64,000 nt of DNA from Leifsonia sp. AK011 (GTDB taxonomy: Bacteria; Actinomycetota; Actinomycetes; Actinomycetales; Microbacteriaceae), in the NCBI RefSeq assembly GCF_013410945.1, contig NZ_JACCCH010000001.1:124001-188000 (forward strand), given 5' to 3'. The notes under the pieces are model-generated. The model was not told the origin of the DNA. It did no database searches and saw only the letters and a list, made by a program, of their open reading frames with translations. Below, in pieces: positions 17,014 through 26,700 of this stretch. The translations under genes and the position numbers were made by a program. The first letter of the stretch is position 1, and the number at the start of each line of letters is the position of its first letter.

Positions 17014-17481
17014 CTAGCGACGTTGCTCGAAGAATTCGGTGAGCATGGCGACTGACTCCGACTCGCGGATGCCCGCCACAACCTCCACACGGTGCGGCAG
17101 TCGACCGTCCCTCAACAGGTCGTAGGCGCTGCCGGCGGCACCCGCCTTCTCGTCCCAGGCGCCGAACACCACGCGGGGGATGCGCGACTGCAGGATGGCT
17201 CCCGCGCACATCGAGCAGGGCTCGAGGGTGACGATGAGAGTTGTGTCATCCAAACGCCAACTGCCGAGGCGCGCCGCCGCGGCACGGATCGCGACGAGTT
17301 CGGCGTGCGCCGTGGGGTCTGCGTCAAGTTCGCGGCGGTTGCGGCCCGCGCCGAGCACGGTGCCCGTGGCATCCACGACGACGGCGCCCACGGGAACATC
17401 GCCGGTGCCGGTGGTGAGGGCGGCCTCGGCAAGGGCGCGGCCCATCCACTCCTCGTACAGGTTCGCAGCTGGCCGGTTCAC
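17014..17481 (-). CDS. tadA: tRNA-specific adenosine deaminase
   Basis: 155 residues. Zinc site residues His59-Ala-Glu61 (TAHAELVAIRAA) and PCSMC (Cys89, Cys92 in TLEPCSMCAGAI). The glutamate is the proton shuttle. The length and the R-I-P-R-V-V-F-G-A segment fit TadA, which converts A34 to inosine in tRNA-Arg(ACG). GTG start at 17481, divergent from upp with 14 nt between starts. The product is essential in most bacteria. Confidence 0.93.
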   Translation of the reverse strand: MNRPAANLYEEWMGRALAEAALTTGTGDVPVGAVVVDATGTVLGAGRNRRELDADPTAHAELVAIRAAAARLGSWRLDDTTLIVTLEPCSMCAGAILQSRIPRVVFGAWDEKAGAAGSAYDLLRDGRLPHRVEVVAGIRESESVAMLTEFFEQRR

Positions 17482-17495
17482 AGTAGATTGAGCCT

Positions 17496-18128
17496 ATGCG
17501 AGTGCACGTAGCCGACCACCCCCTGATCACCCACAAGCTCACGGTGCTGCGTGACCAGACCACGCCGTCGCCGACCTTCCGCGCACTCGCGGAGGAACTC
17601 GTGACGCTCCTCGCGTACGAGGCGACTCGCAACGTGCGTGTGCACGAGGTCACGATCCAGACGCCGGTGACGCAGACCACCGGGCTCGCGATCAGCGACC
17701 CGAAGCCGCTCGTGGTACCGATCCTGCGCGCTGGTCTCGGGATGCTCGAGGGCATGGTCAAGCTCGTACCGACGGCCGAGGTCGGGTTCCTCGGCATGGT
17801 GCGCAACGAGGAGACCCTCCAGCCCGACATCTACGCGGAGCGTCTGCCCGACGACCTCTCCAACCGCCAGTGCTTCGTGCTCGACCCGATGCTCGCGACG
17901 GGCGGGTCGCTGATCGCTGCGATCAACTACCTCTTCGAGCGCGGCGCCCAGGATGTCACGGCCGTCTGCCTGCTCGGAGCACCCGAGGGCCTCGCCGCCG
18001 TCGAGAAAGCCACGGAGGGTCGCGAGGTCACGATCGTGCTGGGCGCGCTGGACGAGAAGCTCAACGAGGTGGGCTACATCGTTCCCGGCCTCGGGGACGC
18101 CGGCGACCGGCTCTACGGCACCGTTTAG
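17496..18128 (+). CDS. upp: uracil phosphoribosyltransferase
   Basis: 210 residues. It starts [20 protein letters not shown], the classic Upp N-terminus. The PRPP-binding loop is [13 protein letters not shown] (residues 128-140), and the uracil-binding C-terminus is [17 protein letters not shown]. It salvages uracil to UMP in the cytosol. A TAGATT hexamer at 17484-17489 lies 6 nt before the ATG, which indicates a leaderless mRNA. Confidence 0.97.
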   Translation: MRVHVADHPLITHKLTVLRDQTTPSPTFRALAEELVTLLAYEATRNVRVHEVTIQTPVTQTTGLAISDPKPLVVPILRAGLGMLEGMVKLVPTAEVGFLGMVRNEETLQPDIYAERLPDDLSNRQCFVLDPMLATGGSLIAAINYLFERGAQDVTAVCLLGAPEGLAAVEKATEGREVTIVLGALDEKLNEVGYIVPGLGDAGDRLYGTV

Positions 18129-18131
18129 ACC

Positions 18132-18160
18132 TTGATGGTCGCCACACTGTGTGGCATAGT
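18132..18160 (+). promoter_or_regulatory. sigma-A type promoter of the cysteine-ending micro-ORF
   Basis: TTGATG (18132-18137), a 17-nt spacer and CATAGT (18155-18160) form a well spaced -35/-10 pair. The -10 ends 7 nt before the ATG at 18168, so transcription should start at the start codon. Confidence 0.6.
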
Positions 18161-18167
18161 TCTACCC

Positions 18168-18248
18168 ATGACTGTTCGCGCTCGCGCCCTGACCACCTCC
18201 GAGGTGATGGGTTTCAGCGCGTCCATGTGTTGTCGAATGTGTGCGTAA
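18168..18248 (+). CDS. leaderless cysteine-ending leader peptide (26 aa)
   Basis: ATG 18168 to TAA 18246-18248 encodes 26 residues that finish M-C-C-R-M-C-A, so three of the last six residues are Cys. The remainder is unremarkable (MTVRARALTTSEVMGF). It sits 7 nt after the -10 of a well-formed promoter and 150 nt before the regulator gene. Leaderless ORFs with terminal Cys runs act as cysteine-responsive attenuators of sulfur genes in mycobacteria; membership of that class is my inference. Just after the stop, TCGGC...GCCGA (18249-18264) and GTCAC...GTGAC can fold as small hairpins. Confidence 0.55.
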   Translation: MTVRARALTTSEVMGFSASMCCRMCA

Positions 18249-18398
18249 TCGGCTCCGCTGCCGAGTCACCGTTCGACGTGACTCCCGGGTCTTCGCCCTC
18301 ATAACGGCCTGACCTGTAGCTCCACCCGCAGTACCCCGAAGGATCACAACCCCATCATCACGGGGCCCTTCACCCCCAGCTCAAGGATCACAAACACA

Positions 18399-19088
18399 AT
18401 GTCTCTTGCAACGATTTCTCGTGCACCCCTGTCCGTCGTTCCTCCCACCCCCGAGCCCGCTGAGGCGCCCCGCCTTCGCGCCGTTCCCTCGGGAACCGAG
18501 GCCCGCGGCTTCGTCCTCTACGTCGGCATCGACGAGGCAACCGCCCTCGCCGCCGGCACGTCCCTCGGCGCTCTGGTCGAGAAGCTCAAGGGTGTACTCA
18601 CGGAGGCGGTTCCCACCATCGAGACCCATGCCGCCGTTGCGCTCGCACCCGTGGGTGCCGGTGGACGGGACGTCGACGTGGTGCGCCTCGCGCTGAACGA
18701 CCCGTCGGCACTCGCCCGCCACCGCCAGGTGGAGGAGCCCACCCCGAAGCACCGCACGGGTGTCGTGGTCGACATCTCCCGCAAGCGCGTCGTGCTCGAC
18801 GGCGACCCGGCCGCACTCACGTACAAGGAGTTCGAGCTGCTGCAGTACCTCGTGCTCCGCGAGGGCCGCACCATCGACCGCTCAGAACTGATCTCCTCCC
18901 TCTGGTCAGCCAGCGATGACGAGATCCCCAACGAGCGCACCATCGACGTTCACGTGCGTCGCCTGCGCTCCAAGCTCGGTGACTACGAGGACATCGTGCG
19001 CACTGTGCGCGGGGTCGGCTACCGCTTCGACCGTCACGCGGACGTTTCGATCCGCCAGGCCTCGACGCCCAGCCCCGACTTCTTCTAG
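18399..19088 (+). CDS. stand-alone OmpR-type winged-helix transcriptional regulator (no receiver domain)
   Basis: 229 residues. The C-terminal Trans_reg_C domain occupies about residues 128-217: VDISRKRVVLDG, LTYKEFELLQYLVLREGRTIDR, the recognition helix NERTIDVHVRRLRSKLGDY and the wing IVRTVRGVGYRFDRH. The N-terminal about 120 residues are not a receiver: there is no phospho-Asp pocket, and they hold a proline-rich leader and FVLYVGIDEATALAAGTSLGALV, of unknown fold. It may sense a ligand or partner. The ATG follows AAGGA at about 11 nt. A cysteine-ending leader ORF lies 150 nt upstream, hinting that its expression responds to cysteine or sulfur supply (inference). Confidence 0.82.
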   Translation: MSLATISRAPLSVVPPTPEPAEAPRLRAVPSGTEARGFVLYVGIDEATALAAGTSLGALVEKLKGVLTEAVPTIETHAAVALAPVGAGGRDVDVVRLALNDPSALARHRQVEEPTPKHRTGVVVDISRKRVVLDGDPAALTYKEFELLQYLVLREGRTIDRSELISSLWSASDDEIPNERTIDVHVRRLRSKLGDYEDIVRTVRGVGYRFDRHADVSIRQASTPSPDFF

Positions 19089-19103
19089 AAGCCAAGAATC
19101 GTT

Positions 19104-19149
19104 CGAAGGGCCCTGCGCCGCGGCATCGCCGCCGGTACAGGGCCCTTCG
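19104..19149 (+). terminator. terminator hairpin after the winged-helix regulator
   Basis: CGAAGGGCCCTG (19104-19115) pairs perfectly with CAGGGCCCTTCG (19138-19149), a 12-bp stem around a GC-rich loop. It lies 16 nt after the stop. There is no U tract, which is usual for actinobacterial terminators. Confidence 0.75.
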
Positions 19150-19153
19150 TGAC

Positions 19154-19191
19154 GCCGGGGCCGGTCACCCCGAATTGTGACCGGCCCCGGC
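19154..19191. terminator. strong convergent terminator hairpin
   Basis: GCCGGGGCCGGTCAC (19154-19168) and GTGACCGGCCCCGGC (19177-19191) form a perfect 15-bp stem with an 8-nt loop. It lies between the plus-strand regulator and the minus-strand surface protein, 15 nt from the latter's stop, and likely serves both strands. Confidence 0.85.
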
Positions 19192-19205
19192 TCTTCCCAC
19201 TCCGA

Positions 19206-22200
19206 CTACCCTCGGTCGGTGGCCTCGTGTGACACGACAGCGTGAGCATCCGCCCCGCCACGGACGGATGTCGCTCGGCGGATCAGCGAGATCAGGCCGA
19301 GCACCAGCCCGAGGAGGAGCACCGCCCCCGCCGCGAGCGCGGCACCGATGGCCGGGGTGCTACCGGTGAAGGCGAGACCGCTGCCCGCCCCCGGCGTGTC
19401 CCCCGAGATGGCCGGGTACAGGTTCGTCACGGTGATGGTCTGGCCATCGTGCGTTGCAACCACGACACCGTCGGTGTCCCCGCCCTCCGTGCTGTCATCG
19501 GTGTCACTGACCGTCATGATCACAGTCTCGGGAACGTTCGTCTCCGTTGCTGCGCACTCAGTGCCGACAAGAACCTGGATGGTGCGGGACTCACCGTTCG
19601 ACAGGGTGAATGCCTCATCGGCCTCCTCGAGGGGGTAGGCGAGGCCATCCCTCGTGCACTCGAGCTCGAAGGTGAACGGACCTGCGGACCCAACACCCTT
19701 GACGATCTTCTCGACGGTGATGTCGGCGAGGTCGAACGTGTTCGTTGCCGTGATGGTGAGGGTCTGCGCGGTCTCGCTGGTGCCGACGACGGCCGCACTC
19801 TCGAAGGAGTCGTGGTCCACGCTCGACGTATCCGCACCGTGGGCCTCCGTCTCCTCGCCGAAGCAGTGGGCGCCGAGCGGAAGCCCCACGGGGTCGCCCT
19901 CGCTGTCGAGCACCGCCACCGTCTGTCCACCGCGGACGAGAACCGTACCCGAGTAGACCGTGCCGAGAACTGTCTCGCCCGCCTCATTCGTCGTCTCAAC
20001 CTGGCAGGTGACGAGCACCTCGAACTCGAGGTCGGTGACGAAAGTGAGGTCTGCGGCGTCGCCCTCAAGGACCTTGGCAACCTGCACGACACCACTCGAG
20101 AAGTGGTTCGTGAGCTCGGCGATCACGGTGGCATCGTCCACGATCTCCACGGTGATCGGTGCTGGCGTGACATCCGCCCCGCCGTTGTCGGTCTCCGTGA
20201 CGGTGCAGCTGGCGCCGGCAGGCAGGTCACCGATCACCTCGCTCGTGACAGTGGTCGCACCCTCGATCGGGGTCAGCGTCACGGTCTGGCTGAGGACCTG
20301 CTCTCCCTCGAACGTGCAGACAACATCAAAGTCGAACGGACCAGCACCAAAGGCGTCGCCGCCGGGACCGGTGATCACCTTGTTGATGACGAGACCGCCG
20401 AAGAACTGGTAGCCGAAGTCGACGTCGTTCGTCTCCGAGTTCACACCGAGCGTGAAGACGCCCGAGTTGCTGTCCAGCGTGCCGTCAAGGTCGTAGGTGT
20501 TGGCGGAGCCGGCGGGCGGAGTTGCGACCACCCGGTATGAGCCAGAGGGCAGTCCCGTGAAGGAATAGGTGCCGTCCGCCGCCGTGACCGTGGTCAGGGG
20601 GGTGACACCATCAAGGGCGAAGATGGGCGTGCCCACGGCATCCTGCAGCGCGAGGGTGACCCCTGCGATGCCGGGTTCGCCGTTATCCGTTCCATCGCCA
20701 TCCTCATCGCGCCACACGGTGCCGGTGATGTCGCTGGCTACCACGTCGACGAGTGCGGGCGGACCGGCCGGGTAGTCAATGCCCGCCGTCGGATCGACGG
20801 GATCGATACCGACTCGGCCGGTGATGGTGTTGGCGTACACGTCGTCCTCGAGCTGGCCGACAACGGCGAGTGCGACCTTGAGGCCGCCGACGCCTGCCTC
20901 GCCCGCAGCGAACTCCGGCATGGAGACGCGCAGCGCTGTCACTCCCGTGATGCTGGCGAAGTTGCCGTCGGTCGGCGCAGCGATCCAGGTTGTTGCCGTT
21001 GCAGGCGCTGTCCCCACACTCGCCGGTGCATCCGTCGTGTACTCGAGCGTGTAGGTGCCGGCCTGCGCTCCCACCATGGTGGCGGTCGACAGGGTGGCGG
21101 TGCCGTTGAACGAGGTTCCACGGCCATCTCCGTTGTACGGGAGCACGTCGACGAAGGACGTCGGACCCTGAGCCTCGGACTGGAAGTTCACCCACGAGCT
21201 CGTCCACGAGACGATCGGCTCACGAACCTCGATCTGCGGGTCATCGGCAACCTTCGTCTTGGCGAGGATGTTCGCCTGGCCGACGGTGGTCACGGCCGAC
21301 GCCGAACGAGTATCGACGGCCTGGTTGTTCTGGTCAGCGGAAACCGTCGCCGTGTTGATGATCACACCCGTTGCTGGTCGCACGAGCGACGTGGTTGCCG
21401 TGAAGACGATGGGCGCAAGCGGCGTGCCCGTAGTGACCTCTCCGCCACCCGCGTAGGTGAACTCGAGTGAAATTCCGGAGACGTCGTCTGACGTGCCCTG
21501 GATCCCGTCAGGGCCAGGATCGCCCGGCGTCTGCACCACGGACCACTCCGAGCTCAGGCCCGACGTGTTGACGGAGACGACCGAGGTGGGCAGCTGGTCG
21601 ACAACCGTGAGGCCGGTGACTGCCGAGGGCGAACCCCCGAGGGGCACACTCAGGGTCGGCGTGAGTGTGTAGGTGAGGGTGCTGCCACTCGTGATGGCCG
21701 GCAGGTCCACCGTCTTGCCGATGGCGAGCACGCTCGTCGACGTGTTCACGAACCGCGTGACCGGGGGCACGCTCGCGACCTGGTCGACGAGGTATCGAGC
21801 CGTGTCCGGCACTGTGACGTCGGGAAGGGCAACGATGTCAAGCGGCACGGAGGCGAGGAACCACGGATTGGTGAACTCAGCATCGGGGGCGCCGTTGCCG
21901 ACGTAGCGAATGCTGATACCGCGAACTGTCGACACGGAGAAGGCTGGATCAGTGCGCGGGAACCAGGTGAGGGCCGCCGGGTCACCGGTCGAGCCGTCCT
22001 GGTTGGTGTAGAGAATCTCGTACTCCGAAGACGGCAGGGCTGCGGTCGGCGAGCCACCGACATAGATGTCGGACTCCGCCCCGTGCAGTCGCTGCTGGGT
22101 GGGATCCCAGAAATCGAAGATGCGGACGTTGGTGGCCGGGAGCACACCGCCGGTCACCTGGTCGCGAAGGCCGAGGTAGAAACGGGAGAACACAACAGCG

Positions 22201-23387
22201 CCCGGGCTGACGATCCGACCGGTGACATCGGTGTAGTTCGGCGAACCCCACGGGTCGATGTTGTAGACCGGATTCTGCGGATCGTTCGCCGCCAGGAGTT
22301 CCTTGCCGTACGCGGCAATGCCCTCACCGAGGATCGGACCCTGCACGCTGCCGATGGCCGTGTTGTTGGAGAGGTCGACGTCGGTGGCGTCCTCGGCCTG
22401 AACTCCCGCAGTGTTCTCGATCTCGATGAACGCGGGGGTGTCGTTCTCCGTCGGCAGTTCCGACGCCCTGAACCACATGCGCATGGTTGCACCCCACGGG
22501 ACGTTGCCGACATCGGTGGCACCCGACACGGAGATGTCGGTGCCGATGAGGGTTGCAGTGCCCTGGGAGACCTCAATCACTTCGAGGTCGGTCGTTGCGA
22601 TGGTGGGGGTGATGGCGAAGTTGTCATCAATGAGGAAGGGATCCGGGAACGAAGCTGGAGTGGATCCGTAGAGTGCGGTGCCGGTGGGCTGGTTGATCGC
22701 AATACGGAAGTCGATGTACATCGCGTTCTCGGGACCAGACCCGAAGTCATGCTGGGCGAAGGACTGGGCGCGGTAGAGGTACTTGGCGAGGTCCATCTTC
22801 GGCTCGCCGACGACCGTGACGGGCGGCGCGGTCACCGTGACCGGTCCGGCACCGTCCTCGACGACGAGGGTGGGCGTGTAGGCAGTGAGATCGGCGGTCG
22901 ACGACGGCACGGCACAGAGCGGGCCGAGGATGATGATGCTCTGTGAGTCAGGCACACTCACCGTCGCGGTGAGGGTCTGACCTACCGTGGGATCTCCGGT
23001 GATCTGGTAGCTGCTCGTGTACAGGGAGCTGTTGCTCTGGAGCGAGCTGAGCGAGCTTGCGGTCCACGTCCAGCCTGCGGGGAGCGTCTGGGAGAAGGTG
23101 CCGTCAGTAACACCCGCCGAAGCGAACGACCAGTTGAAGCACACGGTGTCGTTCGTGCCGACAATGCCGTTGGCCGTGCTGTCATCAAGCACGGGGGATG
23201 TTGTTGCGTTTCCGTCAGAGGCGACTTCGATGGACGGGCTCTCAATGGACCCCGACGCGGCGAAGGCCGTCTGCGGTAGTGCCACGAGCGCGAGGGTCGC
23301 CACGGCGAGAGTGGCGAGACCGGCGCGCAACCGGTGGCTCAGAGTTGGGCGAGTGGCACGGACTGCTGTGCCTGGCGACTGTGGCAT
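19206..23387 (-). CDS. giant secreted LAxTG-anchored surface protein 1 (SdrD-B and DUF5979-like repeats)
   Basis: 1393 residues. A signal peptide (about residues 17-43, ending QTAFA) precedes a long beta-rich, Thr/Val/Asp-rich ectodomain with DUF11-like stretches (SGSTLTYTLTPTLSV). A SdrD-B-like unit follows (ITGTVWRDEDGDGTDNGEPG). Then come three DUF5979-like repeats, each with a V-T-E-T-type pilin fold (SCTVTETDNGGADVTPAP). The end is LAFTG (residues 1338-1342), a hydrophobic helix and RR, that is, a cell-wall sorting signal of the LAxTG kind used by class E sortases. The last about 330 residues closely match surface protein 2 next door. Likely an adhesin or wall-associated stalk. No sortase gene is in the window. 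Confidence 0.85.
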   Translation of the reverse strand: MPQSPGTAVRATRPTLSHRLRAGLATLAVATLALVALPQTAFAASGSIESPSIEVASDGNATTSPVLDDSTANGIVGTNDTVCFNWSFASAGVTDGTFSQTLPAGWTWTASSLSSLQSNSSLYTSSYQITGDPTVGQTLTATVSVPDSQSIIILGPLCAVPSSTADLTAYTPTLVVEDGAGPVTVTAPPVTVVGEPKMDLAKYLYRAQSFAQHDFGSGPENAMYIDFRIAINQPTGTALYGSTPASFPDPFLIDDNFAITPTIATTDLEVIEVSQGTATLIGTDISVSGATDVGNVPWGATMRMWFRASELPTENDTPAFIEIENTAGVQAEDATDVDLSNNTAIGSVQGPILGEGIAAYGKELLAANDPQNPVYNIDPWGSPNYTDVTGRIVSPGAVVFSRFYLGLRDQVTGGVLPATNVRIFDFWDPTQQRLHGAESDIYVGGSPTAALPSSEYEILYTNQDGSTGDPAALTWFPRTDPAFSVSTVRGISIRYVGNGAPDAEFTNPWFLASVPLDIVALPDVTVPDTARYLVDQVASVPPVTRFVNTSTSVLAIGKTVDLPAITSGSTLTYTLTPTLSVPLGGSPSAVTGLTVVDQLPTSVVSVNTSGLSSEWSVVQTPGDPGPDGIQGTSDDVSGISLEFTYAGGGEVTTGTPLAPIVFTATTSLVRPATGVIINTATVSADQNNQAVDTRSASAVTTVGQANILAKTKVADDPQIEVREPIVSWTSSWVNFQSEAQGPTSFVDVLPYNGDGRGTSFNGTATLSTATMVGAQAGTYTLEYTTDAPASVGTAPATATTWIAAPTDGNFASITGVTALRVSMPEFAAGEAGVGGLKVALAVVGQLEDDVYANTITGRVGIDPVDPTAGIDYPAGPPALVDVVASDITGTVWRDEDGDGTDNGEPGIAGVTLALQDAVGTPIFALDGVTPLTTVTAADGTYSFTGLPSGSYRVVATPPAGSANTYDLDGTLDSNSGVFTLGVNSETNDVDFGYQFFGGLVINKVITGPGGDAFGAGPFDFDVVCTFEGEQVLSQTVTLTPIEGATTVTSEVIGDLPAGASCTVTETDNGGADVTPAPITVEIVDDATVIAELTNHFSSGVVQVAKVLEGDAADLTFVTDLEFEVLVTCQVETTNEAGETVLGTVYSGTVLVRGGQTVAVLDSEGDPVGLPLGAHCFGEETEAHGADTSSVDHDSFESAAVVGTSETAQTLTITATNTFDLADITVEKIVKGVGSAGPFTFELECTRDGLAYPLEEADEAFTLSNGESRTIQVLVGTECAATETNVPETVIMTVSDTDDSTEGGDTDGVVVATHDGQTITVTNLYPAISGDTPGAGSGLAFTGSTPAIGAALAAGAVLLLGLVLGLISLIRRATSVRGGADAHAVVSHEATDRG

Positions 23388-23547
23388 GGAACTGACCTAA
23401 CTGTCTGCGAGAGAGCGGATTCTTAGGGAAGAGAGGAGCGGAAGCCCGTTTCATGACGTGGTTTCCTCAGGAAATGTCCACACAAAGGAGGACTTCGTGG
23501 TGCGCAGTTGCTGCGCACAGGATTCTTCTCGGCGAACTCGCAGAAAA

Positions 23548-23587
23548 ATAACGTTTCGGTAACTAGACACTGTTACCTTTCCGTTAT
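23548..23587. promoter_or_regulatory. 40-bp symmetric operator-like element upstream of surface protein 1
   Basis: The arms are ATAACG (23548-23553) and GGTAAC (23558-23563), mirrored by GTTACC (23572-23577) and CGTTAT (23582-23587). Both arms are split by the same TTTC, with TAGACACT in the centre. Each half is a direct repeat of (A/G)TAAC at 11-bp spacing. The right arm overlaps a TATAAC -10 candidate (23588-23583, minus) for surface protein 1, so a bound regulator would probably repress. The surrounding 23388-23792 has no gene and is AT-richer than its flanks. Confidence 0.55.
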
Positions 23588-23663
23588 ACATTCATAGAGC
23601 AGAAGTTGTTTGCTGTGGCAGCTTCGGCGGAATGTGATTGCAGGACACTCTTGGTGCAAGGGA

Positions 23664-23697
23664 GAGGGACGGTTTCTGGCCTCGGAAACCGTCCCTC
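23664..23697. terminator. perfect 13-bp hairpin between the two giant surface protein genes
   Basis: GAGGGACGGTTTC (23664-23676) pairs with GAAACCGTCCCTC (23685-23697) across an 8-nt loop. On plus it is followed by CCTTTTAA. There is no plus-strand gene here. It may act as a second terminator behind surface protein 2 or insulate the promoter of surface protein 1. Confidence 0.6.
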
Positions 23698-23740
23698 AAT
23701 CCTTTTAACGACCAGTCCGGCAACGGCCGCTCGCACGAGA

Positions 23741-23779
23741 CAGCGGGCCGCCCGATCCCGATAATCAGACGACCCGCTG
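23741..23779 (-). terminator. terminator-like hairpin behind surface protein 2
   Basis: Read on minus, CAGCGGGTCG and CGGCCCGCTG can form a 10-bp stem with one U-G wobble. It begins 14 nt after the stop of surface protein 2. The minus-strand transcript pairs better than the plus-strand one. Confidence 0.55.
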
Positions 23780-23792
23780 CCCTGTCAACCGG

Positions 23793-26700
23793 CTAGTTCC
23801 GCCGACCGCCGGTCTCTCCCCGTCGTCTCGCGACCAGGTACACGAGCAACCCGCTCAACAGGAGGCCGAGGCCACCTATGGTCGTCGCTGGGTTTGCGCC
23901 GAACCCTGTCGAGCCGAGCAGCCCATGCTGGGGGGCCTGGTCCGAGAGCACCGGGAAGCGATTGGTCACCACGATGAGCGATTCATCCGTGGCATCCGCG
24001 ACGACGACTCCGTCGAGTTCGCCACCTGCGGTGGTGTCATCCGTGTCGTTGAGGAGCACAGCAGCATCCACGGGCACGTCGGTTTCGGTGACCGCACACT
24101 CCACACCGTCGAGGACGGTGATGGTGCGCGTCTCGCCGTGCGACAGAGTGAATGCGGCATCGTCGGGATCAAGCGGGTACGGCTCTCCTCCGTCGATCGT
24201 GCACTCGAGCTCGAAGGAGTACGGGCCAGCGGGTCCGTTGCCGAAGACGACCTTCTTGACCACGATCTCCGCGACATCGAACGTGTTCGTCGCCGTGATC
24301 GACAACTCCTGCTCGGTCTCGCTGGAGGTCACGATTGCGGCGTTCTCGTACGAGTCGTAGTCAATCGCAACCTCGGTGGCGCCACCGTCCTGTGTCTCCT
24401 CCGCGAAGCAGTGCGTCCCGATCGGAAGTGCCACGGGGTTGCCTTCGGCATCCTCGATCGCCACCGTCTCGCCTCCGCGAATGATCACGGTTCCGGAGAA
24501 GACCGTGCCCAGCACGGACTCCTCCGTCTCGGTGACCGTGGGGACCTGGCACGTGACAAGAACCTCGAACTCGAGCGACGTCACGTACTCCTCGTCCGCC
24601 GCGGTGCCCTCAAGAACCTTGCTCAGTTCGAGGTAGCCCACCGAGAACGCGTTGGTGATCTCGGCGATCACGGTGTTCTGCTGATCGTTGTCCACGATCT
24701 CCACCGTCACGGGCGCAGGGGTCGCGTCAGCACCCGCAGCATCCGTCTCGGTGACCGTGCACGACGACCCCAGCGGCAACCCACTGATCGGGTCACTCGT
24801 GACCGTCGTGGCCCCACCCTCGGGAGTCAGCGTCAGCGAGTCGTTGTACACCTCGACGCTGTCGAGCGTGCACACCACGTCGAACGTGAACGGCCCGCTC
24901 CCGAACTCCTCGAGACCCGGACCGGTGATCACCTTGTTGATGACGAGCGAGCCAGCGGTCGTGGCGTTCGCGGTGTCCTCGTCTGTGAGCGTTGCGCCTC
25001 CGCCCTGGGGCACTCCGGAGACAGCCGCCGTGTTGGGCGTGATGTTGGCCGTGATACTCGCCGTCTCACACGTGTAGCTCTTGGATGCTCCGGGCTCGAA
25101 GTCCGCGAAGGCGGGAACGTCGGTCTCGGTCGCTGCGCACTCAGGAGTGACCAGGTCCGTCACGGCGACGCCCTCAAGATACTGCTCGCCGGTGTTCGTG
25201 ACGATGATGCGCCACAGAACCGCGGAGGCGTAGGGACGCGCCGTCGTCTCGGTCGTCGGGCCCACACCGTCGACACCGTCGACCGACCAACCACCTTCAC
25301 CGAGAGCCGCCTCGGGGTCGCAGGAGTTGTCCGCGATGGTGCAGACCTCCTTCTCGATGTCGATGCCCGGCGTCTGCTGCAGGGCGAGGTCGATGGAGAG
25401 GTTCGAGAACGGATCCGTGGTCGTCGGGTCGACGATGTCGTGGATGTTCTCGCCGGTTGGCTCGTCGCCGCTCACCGCAGACGTCTGCTCGTTGACGGAT
25501 GCCGAAAGCGTGAACGTGTTCGAGATGACCGAGCCGCCCGGGCCTCCGATAGCGTCGTGAGACTCATCGTCGTTCTCATCGACTGCGGTCTCACCTGCGC
25601 CCGCGGCTGGCGCAGTCGTGATCGAGTAGCCGTCGAGGAGGCCTCCCGCACCGAACAGGCTCGCGGGAAGCTCGACGTGGTAGTCGCCGGGCGGCAGCTC
25701 GGTGAAGAGGTACGTGCCGTCGACAGTCGTTGTGGTGCCGACGAGAACGTCGCCGTCCATTCCCTCGTAGTAGAGATTGACGGTGACGCCGTCGGGCACG
25801 AGACGGTCGCGTTCCGCGGTGTACAGCCCATCGCCATCGCGATCCTCGAAGATGAGATCCCCGACCGAATGCGAGACCGTACGGACCGTCACGCGGTTGG
25901 AGGCGAGGATCTGGTAGTCACCCTCCGCCGACTGGAAGCTCTCGGTGAATGCCGTGAAGCGGTCGGAGTAAAGGTCGCCCGCCGCGTTCGCGTCATCGGA
26001 GAAGGGGTTGCCCGTGTCTCCCGCCTGCAGCCCGAACCGGATCGTGAGGCCGCTTGTGGCCTGACTCGTGACGGGCGTGAGGTCTGCATCGCCGACGAAC
26101 TTGATCGCCGTGACGTTCGAGAAGTCGCCGAGCAACTCGCTCTCGGTGAGCCACGTGTTCTGGGCGTCCTCGTTGAGGTCCTGATGAATGGTCGCCGGAT
26201 CCTGGATCGAATAGTAGAACGTGCCCGAGTAGGCCCCGCCAGCCATGTTCTCCACGGTCGGCGCCTCCATGAGTTCGAGCTCCCCCTCGAAGTTCGACGC
26301 TGGCGATCGGTTGACACCGCCGAGCGGGGTCGCGTCGCCGTTGAACGGGAAGACCTCGATGAACGTCGGAGCACCCACCGTGAGGGTCTGGCTGAAGTTC
26401 TGCAGCGACATCGTGTAGCGCTGGTCGTCGTTGAGAACGTCGAGCGGGGCATCCACCGTCTTGCGCAGCTTGAGCTCCCCGGTCTGTTCGAGCGTGACCG
26501 TGTGGAGATCACTCGGACGCGTCGGCGAACCCTCGTACTGGATCTGTGCGGAGTTCACGAGCGCCGTCCCCTGTGGTGCAAGCGGGTCGCTCACCGTACA
26601 AATACGCCGGTTGGGGACGGGAGTATTGGGCAGCCACTCGCCGAGGTTCCACGTGAGCGTCGTCTGGCCGGGCGACGGGGTGTCGTACTGCACGATGTCA

